NCBI GenBank assembly: GCA_002451065.1
Contig: DKBC01000309.1
Location: forward strand, 1-27,827
Origin: Betaproteobacteria bacterium UBA6910
GTDB lineage: Bacteria; Pseudomonadota; Gammaproteobacteria; Burkholderiales; UBA6910
Length of the DNA stretch: 27,827 bases
Direction of reading: 5' to 3'
The notes beneath the pieces were generated by a model, which was not told where the DNA came from, did not search any database, and saw only the letters and a list, made by a program, of their open reading frames with translations. Positions 8,598 to 17,362 of this stretch are shown here, piece after piece. The position numbers and the translations under genes are program-made. Within the stretch, counting starts at the first letter, position 1, and the number at the start of each line of letters is the position of its first letter.

Positions 8598-9460
8598 AGT
8601 TCTTCCAGCCGGGCCTTCGCCAGCTCCTGGTCCAGTTTCTCCATGGCATCGGCCGGCTTGAGCTTGGCCGCGTCCTGGAGGAGCTTTTTCGCCTCGGCCA
8701 CCTTCGACGGCTGCAGCATCAGCAGGCCCCGGGCGTATTCCACCCGGGCGATCGCCGATTTGGGATGCAGTTCGAGAGCCTTGCGATAGTGGCTCAGGGC
8801 CTTGTCCTTGCTCGCGCCGTAGGTCACGGCCGCCACCAGCCCCCCAACCTTGTCGACGATCTCCGCGTGCCAGGTGCCGAGGGCGCTATGGGCCTCCGCG
8901 TGCTTGGGGGCGAGCTTGAGAGTGGCGTCCAGCGACCCTTTCACCCGGCTCCCCAGCCCCTGGGCCAGGGCCTTGAGCACGGATATCCCCTGGCTGTAGC
9001 GGCCCAGGCTGTAGGCATCGAGGTAATGGGCATTGGCGTAGCCGGGCAGCGCCTGCGCCAGCTCTTCGGCGCGCTCCGCCGCGGCCTGGAACAGGGCCAG
9101 GCCGGCCTCGCCATCCGGCTCAAGATAGGTGGCCTGCATGGCCGCCGCCTTGTTGGCCACCGTAAAGCCCAGGAGTCCAAGCTTCAGGCCCTGGTCCGCC
9201 GCATCCTTGAAGTCTCCCCGGTGATACAGGCGCCACGCCTGCTGCAGGGCCTGCCCCAAGCCGTCGGGATCCCCGGCCAGCTTGCCGGCGGACTTCTTCG
9301 CCGCAGACGATGCGGCAAGCGCCTTCACCACCCAGTCCGGCGACGGAAACGGTTCGCAGTCCCCCTGGTGCAGGCGCGGCCAGTGTTTCTTGAGCCCAGC
9401 CGCCTCGTATTCGAAGGGCGCCTGGTCGTGGGGAAACGGCTTCCAGCGGGGTTTCTTCAT
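8594..9460 (-). CDS. TPR-like conserved protein, last gene of the phasin operon
   Basis: 288-residue soluble protein rich in paired Ala-rich helices. TPR-like units are visible around residues 180-265, for example KALSHYRKALELHPKSAIARVEYARGLL and the following VAEAKKLLQDAAKLKPADA, split here only by my quoting. The N-terminus is distinctive and Pro/aromatic-rich: MKKPRWKPFPHDQAPFEYEA. The start is ATG 9460, preceded by a GGAG site; upstream in-frame codons would run into the TetR gene. It begins 13 bp after the tetR stop and is probably co-transcribed with it. Its stop shares a CTAG with the stop of the WS/DGAT gene. Function is unknown; a scaffold role linked to the granule proteins is only suggested by position. 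Confidence 0.8.
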   Translation of the reverse strand: MKKPRWKPFPHDQAPFEYEAAGLKKHWPRLHQGDCEPFPSPDWVVKALAASSAAKKSAGKLAGDPDGLGQALQQAWRLYHRGDFKDAADQGLKLGLLGFTVANKAAAMQATYLEPDGEAGLALFQAAAERAEELAQALPGYANAHYLDAYSLGRYSQGISVLKALAQGLGSRVKGSLDATLKLAPKHAEAHSALGTWHAEIVDKVGGLVAAVTYGASKDKALSHYRKALELHPKSAIARVEYARGLLMLQPSKVAEAKKLLQDAAKLKPADAMEKLDQELAKARLEEL

Positions 9461-9473
9461 GGTGTCGGCTCCG

Positions 9474-10112
9474 TCATTCCAGGTAACGCCGGGACAATCC
9501 GGCAAGCAAGCTTCGGGACTCGCCGCGGAGGAACGGCGCCACGGCCACCAGCGCCTGGAAAACTCCGCGCCCGACAGGATCCTCGCCCACAAGCGGGGAC
9601 GGCCGCAACGCCCGGTAACTGAGCCAGTAGGTCACGGTCATGGCAACGCTCTGGGCCAGGGCGTCGATCTCCTCGTCCCCCGCCCGCAGCTCGCCAGCCG
9701 CCCGCAGCCCGCGGAACAGGTCGCCCGCCGTGCGCGCGACACCGTCCACCACGTCGGCCAGGGATGCACGCAGCCTTCGGTCCCGGCTCACCAGTTCGTC
9801 CAGGTCGCGAAACAGGAAGCGGTGATCGCGGACCTGCTCGAAAAGCAGGTGCAGGAAAAGCCAGACGTCCTCGACGTTGGTGCCGCGCCCCGCGGGCACC
9901 GCCAGGATGGCGTCTGCCCGGGCCCGGAAGCGGGCGAACAGTTCGGCAACGATGTCGCCCTTGTGGCGAAAGTGATAATGCAGATTGCCCGGGCTGATGC
10001 CCAGCTCCTGGGCGATGTCGTTGGTGGTGACATGGGGCGCTCCCTGCTCGTTGAACAGGCGGAGGCTCGCCTCGAGAATCCGGTCGCGGGTGCGCCGGGC
10101 GCGCAGCGACAT
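9474..10112 (-). CDS. TetR/AcrR-family transcriptional regulator
   Basis: 212-residue one-component repressor. The N-terminal helix-turn-helix is clear: RDRILEASLRLFNEQG (about residues 9-24), TTNDIAQELGISPGNLHYHF (about 29-48), then the family's usual KGDIVAELF. The C-terminal ligand and dimer domain (about 60-210) is all-helical and not diagnostic. ATG 10112 lies 6 bp after the patatin stop, so the gene is in the same operon and likely translated by coupling. Position between a patatin and a TPR gene, in a locus with fadD, WS/DGAT and acyl-CoA reductase, suggests it senses a lipid such as acyl-CoA and controls this operon (inference). No matching operator was identified. Confidence 0.92.
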   Translation of the reverse strand: MSLRARRTRDRILEASLRLFNEQGAPHVTTNDIAQELGISPGNLHYHFRHKGDIVAELFARFRARADAILAVPAGRGTNVEDVWLFLHLLFEQVRDHRFLFRDLDELVSRDRRLRASLADVVDGVARTAGDLFRGLRAAGELRAGDEEIDALAQSVAMTVTYWLSYRALRPSPLVGEDPVGRGVFQALVAVAPFLRGESRSLLAGLSRRYLE

Positions 10113-10118
10113 GCGCGG

Positions 10119-11348
10119 CTACCCGGCTTGCGCGCGCCGGCCAGGTGCGGCCCACGCCTCCAGGCGATCCAAGGTGGCGGCGAGGCGGTCGAACACGCCT
10201 CCCGCGCCCGCGCGTTCGGGCAGGATCGCGCGCGCCAGAGCCGCCTCCCGCAGCCGGATGCCGTGGCGCCGCAGCATGGGCGCGATCTGCCGCCGGCGCG
10301 CCGCGAGGTCCGCGAGGGTACGCCGGTAGGCATGGTCAAACACCCGATGGCGGTTTGCGTAGCTGAAAACGTTGGTGAAGAACATTTCGGCGTCGTCGCG
10401 CCCAGGCTCGAACAGGATGACGTGAGCGTTCCGGTACTGTCGCGCGTACTGTGCCATGCCCACCTGCATCCGGGAATAGATCAGCGCCCGGAAGGTCTGG
10501 GACAGCACCACCGGCAACCCGCCTTCCACCAGTTTTTCCTGCCCCGGGTGGCCCCTTTTCCTGGCCAGGGCGGCGTCGAACGGAATGAGCGGGTTCACGC
10601 AGAGGACCAGGTCCGCGCCCTCCCGCAGCGCCACTGAGGCATGCAGCGTCTTGCGCAGCGCTCCGTCCACGAAATAACGGTCTCCGATTTTCACCGGCGG
10701 GAACAGCCCCGGCAGGGCGGAGCTGGCCTGCACCGCCGTGGAGATGGAAACATGGTCCATGCCCGGGGAGCCGAACTCCACCGACTCTCCCGTGTCCAGG
10801 TCGGTCGCCACCAGGACCAGCCGGCGGCCCAGGTGCCGGAAATCGTTGCTGCGCCCATGTCCCTGGAACAGGCCCGAGAGGAAGGCGCCAAAGGCATCGT
10901 TGTCGAAAACTCCCGTGGGCAGGGCGCGGCTCACCCGCGACAGGGAGTCGGTGAACGACCCGCCCCCGCCCGGGAGTACACCGTTGCGCAACGCGTCCCA
11001 CATCAGCCCGGGCACCCGCGTCAGCCGCCCGGCAAACTCGCCGAGCGCCGGCGTCAGAAACACGTCCGGCGTCACCGGGTGTTCCCGCGACCGGTTCTCG
11101 ATGAAGATCTCGCGCAGTTCGTCCGGCGAAAAACGGTTGGCGAGGGTGGCGGAGATGAACGCCCCGGAACTCACCCCGACGTAAATGTCGAGATCGGCGA
11201 AGTCGATTCCCTCAAGTGCATCCTGAAGGGCGCACAGGGCGCCGATCTCGTACACCCCTCCGATCGGGCCGCCGCCAGCCAGCGCCAGCCCGATCCGGGG
11301 TCTGCCGGCCTTACCTGCCGGCCGGCGCGCGCCTCGCCGCGCGGCCAT
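10119..11348 (-). CDS. Patatin-like phospholipase/acyl hydrolase
   Basis: 409-residue Ser-Asp dyad lipid hydrolase. Seen: the oxyanion-hole loop GGGPIG at residues 25-30; the nucleophile elbow GVSSG at 58-62 with Ser60; and the catalytic Asp228 in FVDGALR. No signal peptide is present (the N-terminus is Arg/Ala-rich), so it should act in the cytoplasm. Patatins of this kind hydrolyse phospholipids, neutral lipids or granule-bound substrates. It starts 8 bp after the phasin stop and ends 6 bp before the tetR start, forming a tight phasin-patatin-tetR-TPR operon. This context makes a granule-surface lipase or depolymerase plausible (inference). Confidence 0.92.
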   Translation of the reverse strand: MAARRGARRPAGKAGRPRIGLALAGGGPIGGVYEIGALCALQDALEGIDFADLDIYVGVSSGAFISATLANRFSPDELREIFIENRSREHPVTPDVFLTPALGEFAGRLTRVPGLMWDALRNGVLPGGGGSFTDSLSRVSRALPTGVFDNDAFGAFLSGLFQGHGRSNDFRHLGRRLVLVATDLDTGESVEFGSPGMDHVSISTAVQASSALPGLFPPVKIGDRYFVDGALRKTLHASVALREGADLVLCVNPLIPFDAALARKRGHPGQEKLVEGGLPVVLSQTFRALIYSRMQVGMAQYARQYRNAHVILFEPGRDDAEMFFTNVFSYANRHRVFDHAYRRTLADLAARRRQIAPMLRRHGIRLREAALARAILPERAGAGGVFDRLAATLDRLEAWAAPGRRAQAG

Positions 11349-11356
11349 GTTTCAAC

Positions 11357-11770
11357 TCAGGCGGCCTTCTTGGCCCGCGGAGCGCGCCTGGCCGCAGGAC
11401 GCGCCTTCTTCCCGATCAGTTCCTCGACATGGGTGTCGAGCTCCGCCACGCGCCTGGCGAGACGGTCCACGTCCTTGGCGGTGGGCACCCCCAGGGCCTT
11501 CATGGCCCGGGCCACCCGCTCCTCGAACACATGCTCGAGCTTGTCCAGCGTCCCGGTGGCGCGGCTCGCCAGCATTTCAACCCGGTCCCCGGCCATTTCC
11601 CGGGTGTGGGACTCGAGCTGGTGCCCCTGCTTCACCAGGCTTTCAAACACCTTGCCGCCTTCCTTCTGGGCGCGGGAAAACGCGCCGAGACCAGCCAGCC
11701 AGATATGGCGTGCGGATTCGGTAACGCCGCCCGCCACGGGTTTTTGCTGCTTCGTCACTCTCTTGGCCAT
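11357..11770 (-). CDS. Phasin (PhaF/PhaI-type granule-associated protein)
   Basis: 137-residue amphipathic protein that coats storage granules. The body (about residues 15-115) is one long helical region with a central motif ARHIWLAGLGAFSRAQKEGG and a late GVPTAKDVDRLARRVAEL typical of the PHA granule-associated phasin family. The C-terminus is a short basic Ala/Pro/Arg/Lys tail (KKARPAARRAPRAKKAA), like the DNA-binding tail of PhaF but much shorter. ATG 11770 has a GAAGGAG ribosome-binding site. It is the first gene of the operon and divergent from the acyl-CoA reductase. No PHA synthase is in the window, so it may coat PHA made elsewhere in the genome, or neutral-lipid granules made by the neighbouring genes. 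Confidence 0.88.
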   Translation of the reverse strand: MAKRVTKQQKPVAGGVTESARHIWLAGLGAFSRAQKEGGKVFESLVKQGHQLESHTREMAGDRVEMLASRATGTLDKLEHVFEERVARAMKALGVPTAKDVDRLARRVAELDTHVEELIGKKARPAARRAPRAKKAA

Positions 11771-11950
11771 GATTCACTCCTTCGTCTGTTCGTTGTCCAG
11801 GGGTCACCGGAAACCGGCCCCCTTCACCATCAAGTCTAGGACGCAGAATTAGAGCAAGCACCCTAAAATGGGCCCGCGCCGGGCGGTGTATCATGGCCCT
11901 GCTGTTTCCTCGTGGATTTTCCGATTCCCTGAATGATGGAGTGAAGAGCA
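11771..11950. promoter_or_regulatory. Divergent regulatory gap between the phasin operon and acyl-CoA reductase
   Basis: 180 bp separating two outward-facing units, the natural place for an operator of the TetR regulator. I found TAAAAT (11864-11869) as a possible plus-strand -10 without a -35, and a short palindrome CCGGAAACCGG (11807-11817). Neither is convincing alone. Confidence 0.35.
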
Positions 11951-13954
11951 ATGGCTTATTTCGTCACCGGCGCTACCGGATTCATCGGCAAACGGCTCGT
12001 CCAGAAGCTGCTCGAGCGCAACAAGGGCCCCGTGTATTTCCTCGTGCTCGAACCCGAGCTGCAGAAGCTGGAACCCCTGTATCACCGCTGGGGCGTCGGT
12101 CCGGAACGGGCGATTCCGGTGGTGGGCAACGTGGTCCGGCCGCTGATGGGGGTCTCGCAGGCCGATCTAGAGAAGCTCAAGGGCCAGGTGCGGCACCTGT
12201 TCCACCTCGCGGCAGTCTATGATCTCAAGGCCAGCGCCGAAGACCAGATCGCGGCCAACGTGGACGGCACCCGCAACACCATTGGCTTCGCCGAGGCGGT
12301 GGAAGCGGGGTGCTTTCACCACATGAGTTCCATCGCCGCCGCCGGTCTTTACGAGGGCACCTTCCGGGAGGACATGTTCGAGGAAGCCGAGAACATGGAC
12401 CACCCCTACTTCCGCACCAAGCATGATTCCGAGGGCATCGTGCGCCGGGAATACCGGCGCCCCTGGCGCATCTACCGCCCGGGCATCGTGGTCGGGCAGT
12501 CGGACACCGGGGAGATGGACAAGGTGGACGGGCCCTACTACTTCTTCAAGCCGATCCAGAAGCTGCGCAACATTGTGCCCCGCTGGATGCCGGCGGTGGG
12601 GCTCGAGGGCGGTCGCCTCAACTTGGTGCCGGTGGATTTCGTGGTGAACGCCCTGGACTATCTCGCCCACCGGAACGGCCTGGACGGCCGCTGTTTCCAC
12701 CTCACGGACCCCAGCCCCCGGCGGGTGGGGGACATCCTCAACATTTTCGCCCGCGCGGGGCACGCGCCGGACCTGGCGATCCGCATCAACCCCCACATGT
12801 TCGGTTTCATTCCCCGAACCATCCGCCAGGGGCTCGCCATGCTGACCCCGGTCCGCCGCATCCAGCACGCAATCATGCGGGACCTGGGCCTGCCCGCCGA
12901 CATCATGCAGTTCGTGAGCTATCCGACCCGGTTCGACAACCGGGAAACCCAGAAGCTGCTGGACGAGGCCGGCATCCGGGTGCCGCCCCTGGAGGACTAT
13001 GCCTGGAAGCTGTGGGACTACTGGGAGCGGCACCTGGACCCGGACCTGTTCATCGACCGCAGTCTCGCCGGTACGGTCAAGGACAAGGTGGTGATGATCA
13101 CCGGCTCCGCCGACGGGATCGGAAAGGCCGCGGCCCTCAAGGCTGCCGAAGCGGGTGCCAGGGTGATCGTGGTCGACCGCGAGCAGGAGAAGCTCGACCG
13201 CATGCGCAAGGAAATCGACGGCAGGGGCTGGAGCGTGTTCTTCCACCGCTGCGACCTCACCGACTGGGACCAGGTGGACGCGCTCACGGGTCAGGTCCTG
13301 GAGGAGCACGGCGCGGTGCAGGTGCTGGTGAACAACGCGGGCCACTCCATCCGGCGCTCCATCGAGAACTCGTTTGACCGCTTTCACGACTTCGAGCGGG
13401 TGATGCGCCTCAACTACTTCGGTGCCCTGCGGCTCACCCTGCGGCTGCTGCCGCCCATGCAGAAGCAGCGCCGCGGGCACGTGATCAACATCTCCTCCAT
13501 CGGGGTGCTGACCAACGCGCCCCGGTTCTCGGCCTATGTCGCGTCCAAGGCGGCGATGGACGCCTTCGCGCGCTGCGCGGCGTCGGAGTTTGCCGACAGC
13601 GGCATCGAATTCACCACGCTCAACATGCCCCTGGTGCGCACGGGCATGACCGCGCCCACCGAGATCTACCGCCAGATCCCGATGCTATCGCCGGAGGAGG
13701 CGGCCGACCTGGTGGTGCAGGCCATCATCTACCGCCCGGTGCGGCTCGCCACCCGGCTGGGCATTTTCGCCGAAGTGCTGCACATGCTGGCGCCGCGCAT
13801 TTCCCAGATCGTGATGAACACTGCCTACCGAATGTTCCCCGAGTCCAGGGCGTCCATGGGCCAGAAGCCGCCGCAGGGAGCGCCGGCGGCGCCGACCCAG
13901 CCGACGCCCGACCAGATCGCGTTCGCCGAGATCATGAAGGGCATTCACTTGTAG
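11951..13954 (+). CDS. Two-domain alcohol-forming fatty acyl-CoA reductase
   Basis: 667-residue fusion of two reductase domains, closely matching in architecture and many motifs my recollection of the Marinobacter acyl-CoA reductase Maqu_2507, which reduces acyl-CoA to fatty alcohol with NADPH. N-terminal extended-SDR domain: TGATGFIG at residues 6-13 and YFRTK (Tyr153/Lys157), plus KVDGPYYFFKPIQKLRN. C-terminal classical SDR domain from about 376: TGSADGIG at 384-391, NNAG at 461-464, ISS at 514-516, and YVASK (Tyr529/Lys533). Further shared stretches include SSIGVLTNAPRFSAYVASK and YRMFPES. Both nucleotide-binding and both YxxxK motifs are intact. ATG 11951 has a GGAG site. With the WS/DGAT gene it gives fatty alcohol for wax esters. 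Reduction to aldehyde only is possible but less likely for this architecture. Confidence 0.9.
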   Translation: MAYFVTGATGFIGKRLVQKLLERNKGPVYFLVLEPELQKLEPLYHRWGVGPERAIPVVGNVVRPLMGVSQADLEKLKGQVRHLFHLAAVYDLKASAEDQIAANVDGTRNTIGFAEAVEAGCFHHMSSIAAAGLYEGTFREDMFEEAENMDHPYFRTKHDSEGIVRREYRRPWRIYRPGIVVGQSDTGEMDKVDGPYYFFKPIQKLRNIVPRWMPAVGLEGGRLNLVPVDFVVNALDYLAHRNGLDGRCFHLTDPSPRRVGDILNIFARAGHAPDLAIRINPHMFGFIPRTIRQGLAMLTPVRRIQHAIMRDLGLPADIMQFVSYPTRFDNRETQKLLDEAGIRVPPLEDYAWKLWDYWERHLDPDLFIDRSLAGTVKDKVVMITGSADGIGKAAALKAAEAGARVIVVDREQEKLDRMRKEIDGRGWSVFFHRCDLTDWDQVDALTGQVLEEHGAVQVLVNNAGHSIRRSIENSFDRFHDFERVMRLNYFGALRLTLRLLPPMQKQRRGHVINISSIGVLTNAPRFSAYVASKAAMDAFARCAASEFADSGIEFTTLNMPLVRTGMTAPTEIYRQIPMLSPEEAADLVVQAIIYRPVRLATRLGIFAEVLHMLAPRISQIVMNTAYRMFPESRASMGQKPPQGAPAAPTQPTPDQIAFAEIMKGIHL

Positions 13955-14005
13955 CGGATTGACGCCAAGCGGCGCGGCAGTCGGGAGGATCGCCATAACG
14001 CTGAG

Positions 14006-14059
14006 GACGCAGAGAACGCGAAGGCCTCATCGATTTCCTTCCTTTGCGCACCTTGCGTC
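14006..14059. repeat. REP-like imperfect inverted repeat
   Basis: Arms 14006-14024 (GACGCAGAGAACGCGAAGG) and 14041-14059 (CCTTTGCGCACCTTGCGTC) pair at 16 of 19 positions, counting two G-T pairs, around a 16-nt loop. The GACGCAGAGAACGC wording resembles degenerate intergenic repeats seen in many proteobacteria. It lies between the ends of two convergent genes and may act as a weak bidirectional terminator. Confidence 0.5.
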
Positions 14060-14087
14060 GATGGAACTCTTCCTGGGATCGCGGTGG

Positions 14088-15029
14088 CTAATGCGCTGTC
14101 ATCGCGTTCCCCGCCCGGGCCGCCGCGATCGCGTCGGCGACGGGGCCCCATACTTCGGGGGACTGCAGCAGCTCCAGATGCCCCACGCTCTCGAGCGCTA
14201 TCGTCTTCGCGCCCGGCAGCCGCGCACTATCCTGGGGCGCCACCATGTTGTCGTCCCAGGAAAAAATGGACGTCACCGGCACACCGGGGGACTTGGCCTC
14301 CGCGGCGGCGAGGCGCATGAGCCATTGGCCGCCTGGGATCATGTCCCGGGCGCAGCGCCCGATACCGAGCCGTGCCAGCTCGCTGCCATGGTGGGGTGAC
14401 CCGATGGTGACAAGGCGTTCCACCCGTTCCGCCCCGCCGAGGCGCGCGAGGTAGGCGCGGGATACGAGCCCTCCCATGCTGTGGGCCACCAGCAGGACCT
14501 TGCCAGCGCCGGTGCGGCGCCGGACTTCCTCCACGCGAGCCGCGAGGGCCAGGGCAAAGTCGTCGATACCCGCCAGCGGCGGCTCCAGGTTGATGGCAAA
14601 CAGGTTGCCGATGCCCCGGGAGCTTAGGTGGCGGCGCATGCGATGCCAGACCCCGGCGTTGCAGTAAATGCCGTGGACCAGCAGCACCGGCGGCTCCGCG
14701 CCCCCGAGGACCGTGGAGGGATCCCGGGGCGAGAGAAACCGCTGCAGGAGCTGGCCCCAGGTGAAGATGGCAAGCACGGCCCCGACTTCGCGGGTCAGGG
14801 CCAGGAGCGTCTCTTTGAAGGACCGCTGCCGAAGCGCGACGGGCCGGTGGCGGCTCGCCAGCGCGTACTGAATCCCGACCACCACGAATCGCGGGGCCAG
14901 AAAGAACGCGATGGCGGCCACCGCGCACACCACCGGCGGGACGCCGTGCTCCCGGAACGCCCAGGCGCCGACGCTGGCGTAGAGGACCGCTTCGAAGGTC
15001 AGCACCGCCAGGATGACAGCTGCGATCAT
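14088..15029 (-). CDS. Membrane-anchored alpha/beta-hydrolase lipase
   Basis: 313-residue esterase/lipase. Two hydrophobic segments at the N-terminus (about residues 3-24 and 31-53) probably anchor it in the inner membrane, with another possible one at 82-95. The hydrolase domain begins near residue 113: oxyanion HG at 119-120 (LLVHGIY), nucleophile Ser184 in AHSMGG, acid Asp259 or Asp260 in SWDDNMV, and His284 in [19 protein letters not shown] is typical of triacylglycerol lipases that handle long acyl chains. It starts 30 bp after the ilvA stop on the same strand, so it may be read through from ilvA, but its function fits the lipid locus on the other side. No good ribosome-binding site is seen before ATG 15029. 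Confidence 0.87.
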   Translation of the reverse strand: MIAAVILAVLTFEAVLYASVGAWAFREHGVPPVVCAVAAIAFFLAPRFVVVGIQYALASRHRPVALRQRSFKETLLALTREVGAVLAIFTWGQLLQRFLSPRDPSTVLGGAEPPVLLVHGIYCNAGVWHRMRRHLSSRGIGNLFAINLEPPLAGIDDFALALAARVEEVRRRTGAGKVLLVAHSMGGLVSRAYLARLGGAERVERLVTIGSPHHGSELARLGIGRCARDMIPGGQWLMRLAAAEAKSPGVPVTSIFSWDDNMVAPQDSARLPGAKTIALESVGHLELLQSPEVWGPVADAIAAARAGNAMTAH

Positions 15030-15059
15030 GCGGGGGAAAAGGGGCTGCGGGGGGCCCGG

Positions 15060-16571
15060 TCAACCCAGGAACAGGCGGTAGCCGGGATTCGCGTTCTCGT
15101 CCCAGTAGCGGTAGCCGAGCTGCTCCAGGAAACTGCGGAAGTCACCCATCTCCGATTTCGGCACCTGCATGCCCACCAGCACACGCCCGTAATCGGCGCC
15201 GTGGTTGCGGTAGTGAAACAGGCTGATGTTCCAGTCGTGGCTCATGCTGTTGAGGAATTTCATGAGGGCCCCCGGACGCTCGGGAAATTCGAAGCGGAAA
15301 ACCAGCTCGTTGTCCACCTTGGGCGCGTGCCCGCCCACCAGGTGGCGGATGTGGAGCTTCGCCATTTCGTCGTCCGAGAAGTCAATGGCCTTGAGCCCGT
15401 GCTTCTCCAGCTGGCCGACCAGCTTGTGGGTCTCGTCCCGGCTGTGGACCGATACGCCGACGAACACGTGGGCCTCCCGCGGATCAGCGAAGCGGTAATT
15501 GAACTCCGTGATGTTGCGCGCGCCCAGGAGCGAACAGAATTTCTTGAAGCTGCCGGGCTTTTCCGGGATGGTGACGGCCAGGATCGCCTCCCGCTGCTCG
15601 CCGATTTCGGCCCGCTCGGACACAAAGCGCAGGCGGTCGAAGTTCATGTTGGCCCCCGAGGCGATGGCGACCAGGGTCTTGTCCCGCATTCGATGCTGCT
15701 CAACATAGGCCTTGGCGCCGGCCACGGACAGGGCCCCCGCCGGCTCCTGGATCGAACGCGTGTCCTCGAACACGTCCTTGATGGCGGCGCAGATGGCGTC
15801 CGAGTCCACCAGGACCATGTCGTCCACCAGCTCCCGGCAGATTTCGAACGTCTCCTCGCCCACCAGCTTGACCGCCACCCCGTCGGCGAAAATGCCGACC
15901 TGGTCCAGCTGCACCCGGTGGCCGGCCTGGAGCGAGCGGGCCATGGCATCCGCGTCCGTCGGCTCGACCCCGATCACCTTGATCTCGGGGCGCAGGCGCT
16001 TGACGTACGCCGCGATGCCGGAAATAAGCCCCCCGCCACCCACCGGGACGAAGATGGCGTGGATCGGTTCCGGGTGCTGGCGCAGGATTTCCATGGCGAT
16101 GGTGCCCTGCCCCGCGATCACGTCGGGATCGTCGTAGGGGTGCACGAAGGTGGTCCGCGACTCGCGGGTCAGCTCCATGCCCCTGGCGTAGGCCTCGTCG
16201 TAGGAGTCGCCGTGCAGCACCACGGTGGCGCCGCGGGCCTCCACCGCCTGCACCTTGATGGCGGGCGTGGTCACCGGCATCACGATGGTGGCCCGGCAGC
16301 CCATGCGCTGGGCCGCCAAAGCCACGCCCTGGGCGTGGTTGCCGGCCGAAGCCGCCACCACGCCATGCTGCAGCTGGGCACGGGTCAGGTGGGCCATCTT
16401 GTTGTAGGCGCCCCGCAGCTTGAACGAGAAAACCGCCTGCACATCCTCGCGCTTGAGCAGTACCCGGTTGCGGGTGCGCTTGCTCAGGGCGGGGGCGACT
16501 TCCAGCGGGCTCTCCTCCGCCACGTCGTAGACCCGGGCCGTGAGGATTCTCTCGAGGTAGTCGCTTCTCAT
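15060..16571 (-). CDS. ilvA: Threonine ammonia-lyase, biosynthetic (threonine deaminase)
   Basis: 503-residue PLP enzyme that converts threonine to 2-oxobutanoate and ammonia, the first step of isoleucine synthesis. Seen: the PLP Lys51 in [10 protein letters not shown]; the substrate loop SAGNHAQG from residue 75; and the phosphate-binding GGGGL at 178-182. Two C-terminal ACT-like regulatory regions (about 330-410 and 425-500, each with a PE(K/R)PG(S/A) motif) mark the feedback-inhibited biosynthetic form; length equals the E. coli enzyme (514) within a few residues. ATG 16571 is divergent from rpiA, 120 bp apart. The lipase gene follows 30 bp downstream on the same strand. Confidence 0.97.
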   Translation of the reverse strand: MRSDYLERILTARVYDVAEESPLEVAPALSKRTRNRVLLKREDVQAVFSFKLRGAYNKMAHLTRAQLQHGVVAASAGNHAQGVALAAQRMGCRATIVMPVTTPAIKVQAVEARGATVVLHGDSYDEAYARGMELTRESRTTFVHPYDDPDVIAGQGTIAMEILRQHPEPIHAIFVPVGGGGLISGIAAYVKRLRPEIKVIGVEPTDADAMARSLQAGHRVQLDQVGIFADGVAVKLVGEETFEICRELVDDMVLVDSDAICAAIKDVFEDTRSIQEPAGALSVAGAKAYVEQHRMRDKTLVAIASGANMNFDRLRFVSERAEIGEQREAILAVTIPEKPGSFKKFCSLLGARNITEFNYRFADPREAHVFVGVSVHSRDETHKLVGQLEKHGLKAIDFSDDEMAKLHIRHLVGGHAPKVDNELVFRFEFPERPGALMKFLNSMSHDWNISLFHYRNHGADYGRVLVGMQVPKSEMGDFRSFLEQLGYRYWDENANPGYRLFLG

Positions 16572-16636
16572 GGAATGGGCGCAATCGAAAGATGGGAATT
16601 CTACCGCAAACGATGCCGGTTCGAGGGCGTAACCAT

Positions 16637-16665
16637 TTGTGGAATCACCACTTTGGGACTATCCT
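16637..16665 (+). promoter_or_regulatory. Possible promoter for rpiA
   Basis: TTGTGG (16637-16642) and TATCCT (16660-16665) are separated by exactly 17 bp and lie 27 bp before the rpiA start. The hexamers match the sigma-70 consensus at 3 of 6 and 4 of 6, so the call rests mainly on spacing and position. Confidence 0.3.
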
Positions 16666-16679
16666 ACCCGGGGCACCGG

Positions 16680-16684
16680 GGAGG
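16680..16684 (+). promoter_or_regulatory. Ribosome-binding site fixing the rpiA TTG start
   Basis: GGAGG, 7 nt before TTG 16692. This, together with the match of the resulting N-terminus NQDELKQAV to E. coli RpiA (TQDELKKAV), settles the rare TTG start. Confidence 0.8.
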
Positions 16685-16691
16685 ACAGGGA

Positions 16692-17354
16692 TTGAATCAG
16701 GACGAGTTGAAACAGGCGGTGGCGCGGGCCGCCGCCGAGCGGGTGGAGGCGGGGGCCCTAGTGGGCGTGGGAACCGGCTCCACGGTAAATTTTTTCATCG
16801 ACGAGCTGGGGAAGATCAAGTCCCGCATCGAGGGCGCCGTATCCAGCTCGGAAGCCTCGACGCGGCGGCTGCAGGACCACGGCATTCGGGTGCTCGATCT
16901 GAACGAAGTGGACGAGCTGCCGGTGTACGTAGACGGAGCCGACGAAATTACCCGCCGGCTGCACATGATCAAGGGCGGCGGCGGGGCGCTGACCCGGGAA
17001 AAGATCGTGGCCGCCGTGGCCCGGCGCTTTGTGTGCATCGCCGACGAGTCGAAACTGGTTGCCGTCCTGGGAAAGTTTCCGCTGCCGGTGGAAGTTGTTC
17101 CCATGGCACGGAGCCATGTGGCGCGGCGGCTGGTGGCCCTGGGGGGCCAGCCGGTGCTCCGGGAGGGCTTCACCACGGACAACGGCAACGTGATCCTGGA
17201 TGTGCGTGGCTTCGCCATCACCGACCCGGTGGAACTGGAAGGGGAGATCAACCAGATCACCGGCGTGGTCACCAACGGCATCTTCGCGCAGCGCCCCGCC
17301 GACGTCCTGCTGCTGGGAAGCGCCGCCGGGGTCGAGACCTTGTTGCCCGAATGA
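16692..17354 (+). CDS. rpiA: Ribose-5-phosphate isomerase A
   Basis: 220-residue cytoplasmic enzyme of the non-oxidative pentose phosphate pathway, interconverting ribose 5-phosphate and ribulose 5-phosphate. Seen: GVGTGSTV at residues 25-32; DGADE at 81-85; and [11 protein letters not shown] at 94-104, giving catalytic Asp81, Asp84, Lys94 and Glu103 at the same numbers as in E. coli RpiA (219 residues). The start is TTG with a good GGAGG site; the open frame upstream is antisense to ilvA and not coding. phoU follows 71 bp later with its own promoter-like sequence. Confidence 0.97.
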   Translation: MNQDELKQAVARAAAERVEAGALVGVGTGSTVNFFIDELGKIKSRIEGAVSSSEASTRRLQDHGIRVLDLNEVDELPVYVDGADEITRRLHMIKGGGGALTREKIVAAVARRFVCIADESKLVAVLGKFPLPVEVVPMARSHVARRLVALGGQPVLREGFTTDNGNVILDVRGFAITDPVELEGEINQITGVVTNGIFAQRPADVLLLGSAAGVETLLPE

Positions 17355-17362
17355 AGGCTTTT

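Noticed and set aside
11807..11817. Palindrome CCGGAAACCGG as TetR operator
   Set aside because: Too short and GC-simple to separate from chance in this composition; no second copy was found near another lipid gene.
15060..16571. ilvA as catabolic threonine deaminase
   Set aside because: Length and two C-terminal ACT-like regions mark the biosynthetic form.
14628..16691. Very long plus-strand open frame reading into rpiA
   Set aside because: It is antisense to ilvA and the lipase, both with intact catalytic motifs. GC-rich codon use leaves the opposite frame open; the real gene starts at TTG 16692.
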